This document shows, piece by piece, positions 1 through 11,200 of a stretch of 64,000 nt of DNA. This stretch comes from Nereocystis luetkeana. Lineage: Eukaryota > Sar > Phaeophyceae > Laminariales > Laminariaceae. The notes beneath the pieces are model-generated. The model did not search any database. It worked only from the letters and a program-made list of their open reading frames with translations, and was not told the DNA's origin. Position numbers and translations under genes: made by a program. Each line of letters begins with the position of its first letter. Positions within the stretch are counted from its first letter, which is position 1. The stretch spans positions 9,243,076-9,307,075 of the forward strand of contig JARUPZ010000008.1 in assembly GCA_031213475.1 (NCBI GenBank), read 5' to 3'.

Positions 1-139
1 CTCGCCGTACTTTTCAACAGGTACACGTGCGCACCTGCCCGGCGCATGGTTGAGAGAATTATTATGTAGAGAGTGGTCGGACAACCATTGATACCACCCT
101 GACTACCGACTGCACATTAGACTTGATGATGCGTGGGTT
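1..139. other. Window start, nothing recognised
   Basis: No gene or repeat recognised before the family D repeat. The following gaps 244-642 and 749-1049 hold only a purine-rich stretch (about 355-500), a short duplicated CAATGCCCACTCTAC segment (about 545-625) and an AT run (928-944). Confidence 0.5.
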
Positions 140-243
140 CCCTTTTTTTGTTTCCGAGGTTTTCTTCTTTCGGGAAAGTTATGAGTGATCAATGTTGAAG
201 ATCATGTTGCACATTGTCGGATGGCAGCAAGATAAATACCTGG
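140..243 (+). repeat. Dispersed repeat family D, copy 1
   Basis: About 100 bp ending in TTGCACATTGTCGGATGGCA. Related copies at 1050-1165 (inverted), 1885-1996, 2430-2535 and 56915-57020 (inverted). Confidence 0.5.
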
Positions 244-642
244 TAATAATTTATTATGAGGCTTAGAAAGAATAGTGCTTTCGTCGAGGCTCTGTCTCTG
301 TGAAGAGAGGTAGGTGGCAGAGGTGGCACCGAAGTGTCTGTGAAGATCACTTACTTGTAAGAAGAAGAAAAAGGATGGTTTGAAATAGGCGCTTAAGTGG
401 CCACTATGGAGGGGATCTTGATCTCAGAGATCAAGAGGAGAAGAGGAAAGGAGAAAAGGAGGAGCGTGGAATGGAGTAAGAAGGGCGGATGAGAGAAGGC
501 GGAGAGTGATCGAGGTAGGGCTGACCTTCGTCTGATCGTCCCGGAACAATGCCCACTCTACGGGCAGTTGAAGTTGACCTGATAATCATGGAACAATGCC
601 CACTCTACTGGCAGTTGGCAGAACTTGACCTGATCTACTATT

Positions 643-748
643 ATTACGGGGGACCATAGTAAATAGGACCTAATATTGTTAGTAAAAATATGGAAATATA
701 TAGGCTTTTGTCTGTGCCATAGGTCTTATTAACTATGGTCCCCCGTAA
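643..748 (+). mobile_element. MITE family A, copy 1
   Basis: Ends are TATTACGGGGGACCATAGTA and its inverse. The core has the family words TATTGTTAGTAAAAAT and ATATAGG-TTTTGT. Arms mostly pair. It sits inside the pair of inverted family D repeats. Confidence 0.85.
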
Positions 749-1049
749 AAGTTATTGCACTGGCTGGCTGATACTCCGTCCTATAGCAACATTCCTATAG
801 GAACATTCTTATGGTAAGCTAGCTCCCCCGCTATACGTACGTCAACGTCTCAATAGAGGTAAGTTGAACATACAATACACTGTGCTTCGAGTAAGCCAGA
901 CTCGAAATCTATCTGCATATGACATATATATATATATATATACCCGAATATCCATACGAAGATATTCGTATACTCGTACCGGTGCTTATTGACTGCACAT
1001 CACAATAAATTTGTTTATTATGGATATCAACGTCCATACGCTGACAGGC

Positions 1050-1165
1050 TTGCCATCCGACATTGTGCGGCATGAACTCCCACGTTGATCAACCAAAACA
1101 TTCTTGAAATGAGAAATCTCTCCGTCTGCGAAGGAAACCTGTGCGCAAAGCCTATCTATATCTAC
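1050..1165 (-). repeat. Dispersed repeat family D, copy 2, inverted
   Basis: GCTTGCCATCCGACATTGTG, GTTGATCAACC and AGAAATCTC are the inverse of copy 1. With copy 1 it frames about 1 kb that contains MITE A copy 1, which may be one composite element. Confidence 0.5.
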
Positions 1166-1430
1166 TAGGTCTACTTCCTTTTATGTTTTATCTACGATAG
1201 ACACTCCTTCATCTTTATTTGTTCATGGAGAAATTTCAAGCAGCGAACACTCGTGCGCGTAGGTACAATAATAGTAGTGGCAGCTAGTTGTGTACGCAGG
1301 CGTGAATCAGAGGGATCGTAATAAATAAGCTGTGCGTTTTTGTTTTCTTATGGTGCGCGCAACGGTAAAGGTGTGTGCACTCACCATGGGCATTGTCTGC
1401 ATCATACTGTTCACGACCTCTCGTACATAC

Positions 1431-1527
1431 TTAACCCTTTTAGAACCGCAGTCCCGTTCTGGGGACAAACCAGTCAAATTTCAAGTAGTTTTGTCCCCAG
1501 ACGGGACTGCGGTTCTAAAGGGGTTAA
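1431..1527. mobile_element. Short hairpin element family E, copy 1
   Basis: Arms of about 38 bp: TTAACCCTTTTAGAACCGCA and GTCCCGTTCTGGGGACAAA against the inverse at 1490-1527, with a short loop. Both outer ends are TTAA. Confidence 0.75.
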
Positions 1528-1579
1528 GCTCACGGTGCGACAGCACAAAAAAACGCAATACAAAGAGTATATCGGACCC

Positions 1580-1830
1580 GTTCTACGATAGACGTAGCAC
1601 ATTTCTGCTATTTTTTTATTCTGAAAGACGGGGTTCCTATGATGACCCGAAGTCGACGGAATGCCAATCTTGATTTCGAAAAAAAAACGTTTTGTAGACT
1701 CGGACCATTGGAATTATTAGCCGCGATGCCATTTGATTTTTGCTGAAGTCAGTTTTTGGGGTGAGGTATGGAGCTCCTCGGGTGAGGAGCCTCAGAAAAC
1801 TTAGGGAGAACCTCTATCGCAGAACGCCTC
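1580..1830 (+). mobile_element. MITE family B, copy 1
   Basis: About 250 bp. Starts GTTCTACGATAGACGTAGCA and ends CCTCTATCGCAGAACGCCTC, giving inverted ends. Shared core: CTTGATTTCGAAAAAAAAAC, GCCGCGATG, TTTTTGCTGAAGTCAGTTTT, and a GAGCTCCTC-GGTGAGGAGCC hairpin. Confidence 0.8.
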
Positions 1831-1884
1831 CTCGCCGATAAAGGATAGAGGGAAGAAGACATATATAACGCACTGTAGATAGAC

Positions 1885-1996
1885 ACCTTGTGCATAGATA
1901 GGTTTCCTTTCTTTTCAATCAATCGGAGATTTCTTCTTTCAGGAACATTTTTATGATCGACGTTGAAGCTCAAGCTTCACATTGTCGGATGACATG
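1885..1996 (+). repeat. Dispersed repeat family D, copy 3
   Basis: GGAGATTTCTTCTTTCAGGA, GATCGACGTTGAAGC and CACATTGTCGGATGACATGC. Confidence 0.5.
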
Positions 1997-2190
1997 CATA
2001 CTACTACTTACTAGTAAAAGACGTAAGTACAGCAGTAGTACTACTGTTGGTCGGAGATTTATTGGTCTCATACCTGGTACAACTTTAAGGCACGCTTATG
2101 CACCACAGGCACACCACGTACTCAAAAGGGAGGAACAGAGGAGGACAGACATACTCATAATCATTTCAACTCATCTTATCTATGCTGCAA

Positions 2191-2317
2191 CTATTATTGC
2201 GGGGTGCCATAGTAAATAGGACCTGCCGTACACACAACACCTAACCTGTATATTCACCCATTTTTACTTACAATGTTTGCTCCTAGGTATTTATTTACTA
2301 TGGTCCCTCGTAATAGT
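2191..2317 (-). mobile_element. MITE family A, copy 2
   Basis: Inverted ends CTATTATTGCGGGGTGCCAT and GTCCCTCGTAATAG. Core in reverse orientation (CATTTTTACTTACAATGTTT). Longer than most copies. Confidence 0.75.
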
Positions 2318-2429
2318 GGGTACAGACGAAACCAATGATGGAAGCGCACTACTACTACTGCTGTGGTGGGGTGCATGACGAGACCATGAAAGAGGTGCTC
2401 CGTGCACACCTACCTACTACTACTGCTTC

Positions 2430-2535
2430 TGTCGTAGATTTCCTCTTTTTTGTATACCCTCGGTTTATTTCTTTCGGGGAATACTTACTTTTATGAGTGA
2501 TCAAGGTTGAAACGCTCATGCCGCACAGCACCAGT
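2430..2535 (+). repeat. Dispersed repeat family D, copy 4
   Basis: TTTATTTCTTTCGGGGAATA, ATGAGTGATCAAGGTTGAAA and CGCTCATGCCGCAC. Lies just before SINE copy 1. Confidence 0.45.
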
Positions 2536-2557
2536 GTTGATATAAATAGTATTATAC

Positions 2558-2910
2558 TTTTTTTTTTTTTTTTAGACTCATCCCATTCATTATCTTCGCA
2601 CATCTTCTTCTCTCTCTCCTTCCAACTCGTAACTCAGATCCGGGGTCACATAGCAGGCTGTTCTCCCCCCCTCCCGCTACGGTACATACATGGCTTCATT
2701 TTTATCGCGAGAAGATTTCAGCCTTTTCTTCCCTCGTCGAATCGCATCGAATTGTTTGTGCCTACCCACGCTGCAAGGCGCTCTCAACAATTGAATCCTT
2801 TTTTATTTTTGCAAATAAAGTCAAAGTCCGACGCACCTACCTGGGGCTCGAACCCAGGACTCAAACAAGTAGAACTCGAGGTTAACCACTTGAACCACCG
2901 GGGCGACCGG
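2558..2910 (-). mobile_element. tRNA-derived SINE, copy 1
   Basis: Read on the minus strand, the element starts at about 2910 with a tRNA-like head. It has a box A-like GGTGGTTCAAGTGGTTAACC and a perfect box B-like GGGTTCGAGCCC near 2848-2859. A body of about 270 bp follows, and it ends in a poly-A tail of 16 (T run 2558-2573 on the plus strand). The head lacks a matching acceptor stem, so it is not a working tRNA. The same unit recurs at 35988-36341 with high identity, and similarity ends at GACCGG in both. No clear target-site duplication was found. Confidence 0.8.
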
Positions 2911-3430
2911 ATACGACGACAAACACTACGTAGACTAATATTATTAATAAAACAAAAACGAAAAAAACGACACGTACGTGGCAAATTCCGAACGCTTCCT
3001 ACTCCACGGTTGAAGCGCTGCCGTTTGGGTCAATGGCCCGGGCTCGGGAATTGTCCGGGCTTTTCTTCCTGCATTATTATCACGAGTATATAATTTTCTA
3101 CCATTCGTCACGTACGTCGGCTTTTTTATTTTTATTTTTTTTATTTCGTCATTGATTGGTTGGTGGGTGGGTGCCCCCTTTCCAATTTTCCGTCTTTTCC
3201 GGCCGCCGCGACGTGCTCCAGCACACCCAGCGGCGTCCGTTTCGACTTGAATAGCGAGACGAGAGTATTTTTTTCGCTCTCTTTGACTACGAAGCGGCCT
3301 GCCGCGCCACTTACTTCCTCATCCTGGTTGTGGTTTTGTGGTAGATATGGTGGTGGTGGGGATGGTGGTCGTGGTGGCTGCGGTGCTCGACGCAGTCCCG
3401 TTCTGACCGCGAAGGGTAGAGTCCTTGACC
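2911..3430. other. Non-coding stretch
   Basis: Holds a GCCCGGGC hairpin near 3042-3063, a T-rich run (about 3122-3150), and a lone CGCAGTCCCGTTCTGACCGC near 3390 that recalls half of hairpin family E. No gene supported. Confidence 0.45.
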
Positions 3431-3693
3431 CGTTCTCCGATGATAGAGGTAGCACGTTTCCGCTACTTATTTTGTTTCTGAAAGGCGGGGTCCCTTGAGC
3501 CCAAATCGTCGGAATGAATGCCGATCTTAATAATTTCGAAAAAAAAAATAACGTTTTCTAGACTCGGGCCATGGAATTTGTTCGCCGCGATGTAATTTGA
3601 TTTTTGCTGAAGTCAGTTTTCGGGTGAGGTGTGGAGCTCCTTAGGTGAGGAGCCTCGGAAAATGTAGGGCGAAGCTCTATCGTAGAACGCCTC
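3431..3693 (+). mobile_element. MITE family B, copy 2
   Basis: Same parts in the same order as copy 1: GATAGAGGTAGCAC at the start, TTTTTGCTGAAGTCAGTTTT, and CTCTATCGTAGAACGCCTC at the end. Confidence 0.8.
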
Positions 3694-4882
3694 CCCTTCA
3701 CGAGCAACACTTGCGTTTTAGCTGTGCGGCGGGTTAAGAGGCCGCCCTCAGACACCCGGCGACAGTCGTAGCTGGCTCGGCTGTGGTGGCCCCCCTACGG
3801 CTGTGAATATCGCCCAAAGAAGGGTGGAAGGGTGAGCGCCTAGCGTGTATTTATGCGCGCGGTGCAGCGGACAAATGTGCTACGGGTAAAATACACAATG
3901 TAGCATACATACGCAGTAGTATCTCTTATTATGTATTCTCAAAGTTGCTTGGCAAAGGTGCGGACGGGCGGAACTTCCTTCGACTCTTCTTCAGTAGTAA
4001 CCGCTATACATCGCCGTCACCAGCCACCTCCCAGCCCCCTCCCCTGGAGAGTCGACGGCCTAATCTACGAGCGAAGATGTTCCAAACATCGGACAGGTCA
4101 TCTACAGATAGGTCATGATCTGCCAGATCATCTACAGTTCCTCACCTACCGTTGTGAGAGGTTGCGCAGGATTGGTGGGCACATCACAGATCCGGCCCAC
4201 AGGAAACATGCGACAGATCAGGCAGATGATACGGCTCTCCCACCCGGTGACCAGCACGAGCTACAGCAGTTAGTTAGCGATAGTAGGATCATGCTAGACC
4301 GGGACTATTAGACCTGCCTCGAAATACCTACAGCAGTAGACAATGAATGGAGAGGCCTGCTTCGATACAGGTAACACGTTGTGGCCTAAATGTGTCACCG
4401 GGACTCACCGGGCTCCTTCACTCAAAAGGGGCTTGAACACCTTTGCTGTAGTGTTGCACAGTGATAATAGTGATATATATGCCTGCCATAGGCTTTGGAT
4501 TGTTCGTCGGGTTGCTTCTTTGTTCTTCTGATAATTAGGTTTCAGGCAATGTTTTGAGGTCCTGAAGGTCAAGAGCATCAGAAGGTTTAGGCTCTATATC
4601 CCGCCCACCTTGGCACACGTCCGAAGCGGGACGGCTTCACGGCCAGCACGCCGTTTAGTTTCCAAGGAAGCCATCCCGGTCGACGGCACGTGTTTGTCTA
4701 CTTTGTGCAGAGCGCGCAGACGGACCCGTTCTTTTTTTGTCGTTCCTCCCTAAACAAATCTTCCGTACGTACCTCTACAGCAAAAACAAGGGCCCGGCAT
4801 TACCGGCATTATAATTTAGTTGGACCTTATGCTCCAAAAACAAAGAGGCGTGCTACGATAGTATAATTATTGTAGTATTCAT

Positions 4883-4994
4883 ACTATTACGGGGGGCCAT
4901 ACTAAATAGAACCTACGGTACGGGCAAAAACCTATATATTTCGCTATTTTTACTGACAATATTTGGTCCTATTTACTATGGTCCCCCGTAATAG
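4883..4994 (-). mobile_element. MITE family A, copy 3
   Basis: Inverted ends ACTATTACGGGGGGCCATAC and TATGGTCCCCCGTAATAG. Core CTATTTTTACTGACAATATT in reverse orientation. Confidence 0.85.
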
Positions 4995-5329
4995 CACTTC
5001 TTGGCCAAACTATATCTGACTGGCCGCGCTCCTTGACCCAACACCGTCGGGACACCATAAGTACCACACCATATAATTCGCGATACACCTATTAGCAGGC
5101 CTTGGAGTGCTCGTTGGGCCGCGCGTTGGAGATATGCCACGGTGTCACAGAAGGGGTTCCGCGTCTTGACTCTCAACACACTCTGACCGGACAGAGGTCC
5201 TCGCGGGAGTTACCATCGTTTGTAGTGTATTTTCACGAGCATGTTTGTTTCAGGACTACTACTACGAGCAGCCCATGGAAATGCAGTCAGGTCGCGCGAC
5301 CAAACGTTCTTCGCAGCAGTCATACTTCG

Positions 5330-5333
<4 letters not shown>

Positions 5334-5375
<42 letters not shown>
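5334..5375. repeat. (AT)n microsatellite
   Basis: Pure AT repeat of 42 bp. Confidence 0.95.
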
Positions 5376-5379
<4 letters not shown>

Positions 5380-5561
5380 TTGCCTTCTGACAATGTGCAG
5401 GGCGTTATTCATTCAAAATGAAAAAGCTGACATAATTCATCGAATACCACTAACTTCATCGAACCAATTCTCCTTCCCTGCGTGTACTCACTTGCACCCC
5501 CACCATTTACCGAGATATTTTACCTACTATGTATCTATACGCCACGCTTCCTACTCCGCAT

Positions 5562-5966
5562 CTACATTCCACGCCCACGCCATGGGAAGTAGTCCTCCCT
5601 CCTCCTCCCTCCTCCCCCTGGCGGCCTGGCGGCCTGGCGGTCTCGCAGGGCGAGCTTATATCGGTGCACTCTGCGCGAGATCGCGACCTGGGTAGTCACC
5701 GATATGACCTGGAGAAGGTGCTCCTTACAAACCCCTCTTCTTGCTAAATATCCCCCGTCCGTTCCTCCAACGATGTTCGCCGCCAGCTGGTCGATGAAAT
5801 CGATACCTTCCTTCCCGAGGCGTCCAAAGCTTTCCCCCGCGAGGGTGACAAGTTTATGGCTGCGCTCGTCGAAGGACACTTGTCCTGCACGAGCGTAGTG
5901 GTTGCGCTTTCGCGCCTCAGAAGTGGAAGCGGCTGATCCGTCTCGATCAGCGCTGCCAGCCCGCAT
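5562..5966 (-). mobile_element. Degraded retroelement fragment, C-terminal part of ORF2-like protein
   Basis: On the minus strand a 134-residue frame contains RKRNHYARAGQVSFDERSHK, ESFGRLGKEGIDFIDQLAAN, and VTTQVAISRRVHRYKLALRD at residues of about 20-112. The SFG-LGKEG block followed by a VTTQVAISRRV-type block recalls, from memory of the family, the region after the reverse transcriptase in many eukaryotic LINE-like elements. Nothing else of the element was found beside it, so this is a broken-off end. The plus-strand frames here are shadows. Confidence 0.4.
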
Positions 5967-6691
5967 GTGGACCCTCGCTTGGGGGTCTGCATGTATGTGA
6001 GATATTGAGCTCCTCGTGCGAGGAAGCTAAGGAAAACGTGAAGGCTCATCCCCTGAAGGGCAACTGTTTCTATTTTTTCAGCTTTTTTCAGGATAAAAAA
6101 ATTAGGTGCCACCCCTACCTACCGCCGGAACACAACATTTTGAACTTTTGAAAAATACGCTCGCTGTAGGTGCCCAGACCATCCGGTTTCCCTCACATGA
6201 TTTCTCGACGTGGGTTTCTGAGTGACTTACTGACAGCGCTAAGTATTGCCTTCCTATTTGTGTAGATCGAGGATTCAAGCGGGGGAGAACCCCCAGCACA
6301 AAAAAGTAGGCGTCGCACCCCCCCAGTATGCACGTGTCGTACCTCGAAGCACGTGTCGTACCGCCCAGAGTTTCCGAGCATCCCCCCTTGGGGTAGTCCA
6401 TATCGTGTCCCTCTTTTGACCTACGTAACTACTCAGCATCGGTTTGCCTGACAGGCATGTTTCTTCTCCAATGTTATTGCGTGTGCCACCCAAAACCCGA
6501 CCGCGCGGGAAGGTGCGCAGGCGTATACATGAGTAGGCGCCCGATAAGAAGTCCCATGGTCCTGTCTATGCGTGCAAGGAATAGTGCTACTATTGCACCG
6601 CTGCGACACGAGCGGGGATACGTACGTACCGGCTAGTTCCTCTTCGGTTGAGGTCTGTTTGTCTGTCTGTCCGTCTGTCTGTCCGTCTGCC

Positions 6692-6744
<53 letters not shown>

Positions 6745-6748
6745 TTCT

Positions 6749-6782
<34 letters not shown>

Positions 6783-6784
6783 CC

Positions 6785-6860
<76 letters not shown>

Positions 6861-7748
6861 TCCAGCCCCCATCTGTTGTACCACGCACGCCTCCATCCAC
6901 ACGACTCTAACCGTGAATCCTATCCGTCCGATGACCAACGCGAGTGTGCCCAGCCGAAGAAGGTGCTGTCTTACTGGAGCTCGTGCCCACTCACTTGACC
7001 ACCCTGCTTTCGACGGCCTACATCGGGGTATCAATAATGCGAACTTACTTGGCGAGGCGGGCTGCGATCTCGGGACTGGCGGCACACGGGGCTCGTGGTA
7101 TGTCATCCGTGCCCGTATTAAAAACTACTGACCGAGCGGTGACGAATGGCCCACAACATCCTTCGTTCCTGCTCCTTGTTGTAGCAGCAGGTTGTCCAAA
7201 ATGGGGGCGAGGTTGCAGCTGAGAACACAACCGCCATCGGAACCGCGAGGGTTTGTTCGCCGTATCACGTGCGACCAAAAACCGAGACATCGTTGGCGGT
7301 AGGCTATATAGAGTATTGCTGTTGCTTGCATAGGTTTCCACTAGGCCGCCGATTATTCATTGGAACTCCTGGGTTGGATGAGGGACCACGGTGGGTGTCC
7401 CGGCCAATATTCCTCCCTGCAGCCTCAAGTACTCTTTGCCCACGGGCATGGTGCCAACTTTTGTGTCAATTAGACGCACTGTCTGTACACGTCATCAGGC
7501 TTGAGTCGGTGTTCAAGCAGAGGCTGCTGTTCCCCAAGCATCGGCGACAGTGGAAGCTTGTTCCAAGGTCACGCACGTAGCGGTTGTCTGCGCTTCCTTA
7601 TGGCGGTCCCGACCCGGGGGATTGGCATTCCGACGGTTTTGGGTTAAGGGGCCCCGTCATTCAGATAACATTTTAGCGGAAATGTGCTACCTCTATCGTA
7701 GAACGCGTCTGAGGAATGCGACGATAGGGGCGTGTACGTACTGCGTAG
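5967..7748. other. Non-coding stretch around the (TGTC)n repeat
   Basis: A GAGCTCCTCGTGCGAGGA hairpin near 6007 recalls MITE family B. No gene supported. Confidence 0.45.
6655..6860 (+). repeat. (TGTC)n microsatellite, ~206 bp
   Basis: Nearly pure TGTC repeat with a few T-to-C changes (CCGT units near 6670-6690 and 6775-6785). Long frames on both strands (TDRQ, CLSV) are artefacts. Confidence 0.95.
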
Positions 7749-7849
7749 GATTATAGTAAATAGAACCTGCGGTCGACACAAAAACTATATATTCCCCTAT
7801 TTTTACTAACAATATTAGGTCCTATTTACTATGGGCCCCCGTAATAGTA
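7749..7849 (-). mobile_element. MITE family A, copy 4, left end worn
   Basis: The right end GGGCCCCCGTAATAG is intact; the left end keeps only ATTATAGTAAATAGAACC. Core CTATTTTTACTAACAATATT in reverse orientation. Confidence 0.75.
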
Positions 7850-7870
7850 CCTTGTGTTTCGGCCAATTTG

Positions 7871-8478
7871 TTTTTCTGGCTGACGGGGCCCCTTAAGGGC
7901 CCCGAGAAACTTCTCAGTTAGGCATGTTTGTGGTTCCTTGAGCCCAAATCGCCAGAATGCCAATCTTGATTTCGAAAAAAAACGTTTTCTAGACTCGGGC
8001 CATGGGATTGTTCGCCGCGATGTAAAATGAGTTTTGCTGAAGTCAGTTTTCGGGTGAGGTATGGAGCTCCTTAAGGTGAGGAGCCTCGGAAAATTTAGGG
8101 TGAAGCTCTATCGTAGAACGCCTCTGTGACTGATGGGGGCTCCTTGAGGGCACCGAGAAACTCCCTAGTAAGGCATGTCTCTGACTGATGATTAAATAAA
8201 CACTGATACCCAATAATGTGACATGCTTATGACTGATGGGGCTTCGATTTAAGGGCACTGAGGAACTCCACAATTGAGGCATGTTTACGACTGATGTAGC
8301 ACCTTAAGGGCACTGAGGCACTATGATACACCATATAACTTGCTTCTGACTGATGGAGCTTCTGCAGGCCAGTGGGGCACTATGATACCCACCAAGGCAT
8401 GCTTTTGGCCGATAGGGCTCCTTAGGGCCACTGAGAAACTATGATACCCGATAGGGCATGCTCCTGGCTCATGGTAAT
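7871..8478 (+). repeat. 61-bp tandem array family F, split by MITE B copy 3
   Basis: Units read CTGACTGATGGGGCTCCTTA-AGGGCACTGAGGAACTATGA-TACCCAATAAGGCATGCTT with changes. One unit lies before the MITE (7871-7925) and about six after it (8128-8478). Confidence 0.75.
7926..8127 (+). mobile_element. MITE family B, copy 3, left end missing
   Basis: Begins inside the family unit at TTCCTTGAGCCCAAATCG and runs to the right end CTCTATCGTAGAACGCCTC. It lies inside the 61-bp tandem array, which continues on both sides. A short related piece in reverse orientation (GTGCTACCTCTATCGTAGAA) sits at about 7650-7710. Confidence 0.75.
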
Positions 8479-9225
8479 AGGGATGTGATTGTAGCGTGTG
8501 CATCCGCGTGTAGCCGATGTATACGCTTCGACCCGCTTGTCGATGCCCCGACAAGACACAGCCGTATAAGAGAGGCGAACGCTTGAGTGCTGTGAGGCAA
8601 ACTCGTACGAAAACTTCAATAGAAGAGTGAAGATGCTGTTGGCGACTTCAGGCCAGTGTTGATTGATAGCTAGCTGTGCTCAACAGCCGAGGCTGCTGTT
8701 GATGAGGTAAAGTAGAGTGAGCTTGAGGGGGGGTGCGCGCGTGTGCTCGCACCTCGATAACCAAAACTAAACAGGGTGTGACCCCAATCAATCCATGACC
8801 CCAGCTGGATGCCATTTTTATTGTTACCTCGACACTTGAAAAATCTCAGGGTCAGTACCCCTCGTGATATCCCCGGACCCTTCTATTGATACCGGTCTCG
8901 AAGGGTTGCTATACAGTAGGCGCAACATGATCCCGTCACGTGTACTTATTGGATACTGAATACGTGACAATCCAGTTGTTACGTGTACGTACAGTACGTA
9001 CGCATGATGCATACCTCGCCAGTGTACTTGTACGTACTACAGCAGTGTACGATTTATGCGTACCTGATCAGACGTGACACAGCTTGTAAACAGCTGTTTA
9101 TCACATACTCGAGTTACGTACCTGCTGCAGTAATATTATGATAACTGGTATACGATACACATACCGCTCAGATGATTAAATAGTGTTCTCTAGTAACAAC
9201 AAATGATGGACACTGGTAAGTGTCA

Positions 9226-9345
9226 TCTTTAACACATGGGGTGCCTTAAGGGCGCTGAGGGAGTATGATACCCTCTAAGGCATGCCTATGACTGACAGGG
9301 CTCGTTAAGGGCATAAAGGAACGCCCAAATAAGGCATGCCTTCAT
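9226..9345 (+). repeat. 61-bp tandem array family F, two units
   Basis: GGGGTGCCTTAAGGGCGCTG ... AAGGCATGCC, repeated twice. Confidence 0.65.
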
Positions 9346-9482
9346 ATATATATTCTAACGCTTGCTTTCGATATGCACGTAGGCCATGGGACTGCTCATG
9401 TCAGGGTAAGGCCTACACGTTTTTCATATGGCTGTTTTTGAATGACTTAGAAGAGACTTCGAAGTGACTTAGCATTGGTGTC

Positions 9483-9595
9483 ATATTACGGGGGACCATA
9501 GTTAATAGGACCTATGGTTTACATAAAAACCTACATATTTGTCCATTTTTACTAACAAGATTTGGTCCTATTAACTATGCCCCCCCGTAATAGTA
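9483..9595 (-). mobile_element. MITE family A, copy 5
   Basis: Left arm CCATAGTTAATAGGACC pairs with right arm GGTCCTATTAACTATG. Core in reverse orientation. Confidence 0.85.
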
Positions 9596-9612
9596 ATGAC
9601 TTCAGAAATTGG

Positions 9613-9725
9613 TTATTACGGGGGGCCATAGTTAACAGGACCAAATATTGTTGGTAAAAATGGTTAAACATATAGTTTTTTATGTACACCATAGGTCCTG
9701 TTAACTATGGTCCCCCGGAATAGTA
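9613..9725 (+). mobile_element. MITE family A, copy 6
   Basis: Lies 17 bp after copy 5, in the opposite orientation. Its arms are of the AACAGGACC / GGTCCTGTT type, and left and right match each other but not copy 5. Confidence 0.85.
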
Positions 9726-11079
9726 TTGATTTAGTATTGATTCAGCTATGACGTAGTGAGGGTCTCCGTTCTGGTTTAGTAGTGGTTTAGCAATGGCTTG
9801 GCGTTACCATTCAGCTTCTCAAGTGAGGCGTCCCAAGAGAACTGCAGTTGCAGCCTACCCCCACTGTATACCGCAGTATTAGGGATCGTCTTCCATCATT
9901 GCCTGGCTTACCGTCGCGCCTGCCGGCGGTGCGTGTTCAAGCTTCCCCGCAGGGTGACCATCACGCTGGGAGAGCGGAAACAGTCACTACCCCCCCGGTG
10001 ACCCCGCGGTGCCCGTCAGCGGCGGACTACCAGACTATAGTGAGTACTACCGCTACACGCTAGGGCAGGGGTAGCACCACCTAGTGGTTTAGAGGCGTTC
10101 TCGCTTTCGTAGAGCTCTATGTGCCCCATCCCAAACCATGTGTTTCGCGCCAAACCTTTGTGGCCGGGTGGGGCTCCTCCAGTGGTAAACCTCTCGGCTA
10201 GTGGTATTTAAGTTCAGGGCTAGCGCAGAGAAAACAAAATATGCCCCAGTCGTGTTTCGGGTGTCACATTGAGCCCCCTGCACGCGAGGAGCTCAGAAAT
10301 TATTGAGGCACCAACCTTATTTTCGTGGCATTGCTGCTTCGATCAACACCTGGAAGGCTTTAGGTACTCAATGAGTATATAAATCGTATAGAGATTGCGA
10401 CCGGCAATACACAGAAGCGAGACTGCGACGGGTATTGGGTTGCCTTTCTTCAGCCCGGGAGCAGATAGCGGCGCCCTTGTTCTAGTAGCGCGCATCTTCC
10501 GAGCATAGGAAACCCCAAGGCTAGAACTTAACCCAGTCACGGGTGGCAGGTGGCCGGGGCGCCCTCTCTGCACAATCCTTGCGTGGGTACATCGCACTAC
10601 GTAGAGCACCACACCAGGCGAACCGAACTGAGAGGTTGCCCGCCCCTCCTTGTGAGGATTGCTACAGTGCTCCACGTCTCCACGAGGATGGGGAGATGTA
10701 CACATAACACATCAGTACCTCCACCAGACGACCACATTGCATTGTCTGCCAGTACAGCGGCCGCCCCTCACTACCGGCAAACCGGAGGCGATATTGATAG
10801 CGGGGTCGAGTGTGGACGTCGCAACGCGCGTGACCTCATGATGAACGGTGCATATATCCCGACCCTGCCGTCTCACGAAGCCGGTTGGAAACGACAACAA
10901 CAGCGAGGTGGTACTGGCGCTCTCGATGCGTCGAGGCGCCGACGATACGGTCTGCAGTCGTCGTGGCACATCCTTCCGTCACTGGGACATAAGTCCGTGT
11001 GCGGGCATGGGTGCCGCCGTTTTAGCAGGACCTCCCACTTGGGTTTCGCTGCTTGAGGCCACACAAGTAAGGTGTGTTG

Positions 11080-11200
11080 CTATTACGTGGAATCATATTA
11101 CATAGGACCTACGGTACACACAACAAATCTACCAGGCGTATTACCTTTCGCTATTTTTACTAACAATGTTCGGTCCTATTCACTACGGCCCCCCGCAATA
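11080..11200 (-). mobile_element. MITE family A, copy 7, diverged
   Basis: Ends CTATTACGTGGAATCATA and CGGCCCCCCGCAATA. Core CTATTTTTACTAACAATGTT in reverse orientation. Confidence 0.7.

Larger units (their letters stand above)
3694..5561. other. Non-coding stretch
   Basis: Short frames without codon bias or motifs. Apart from MITE A copy 3 and the (AT)n run I see no feature. Confidence 0.45.

Noticed and set aside
2840-2910. tRNA gene on the minus strand
   Set aside because: Boxes A and B are present but no acceptor stem or sound anticodon arm; it is the head of a SINE and recurs in the second copy.
6433-7106. Long frames with TDRQ or CLSV repeats on both strands
   Set aside because: They are translations of the (TGTC)n microsatellite.
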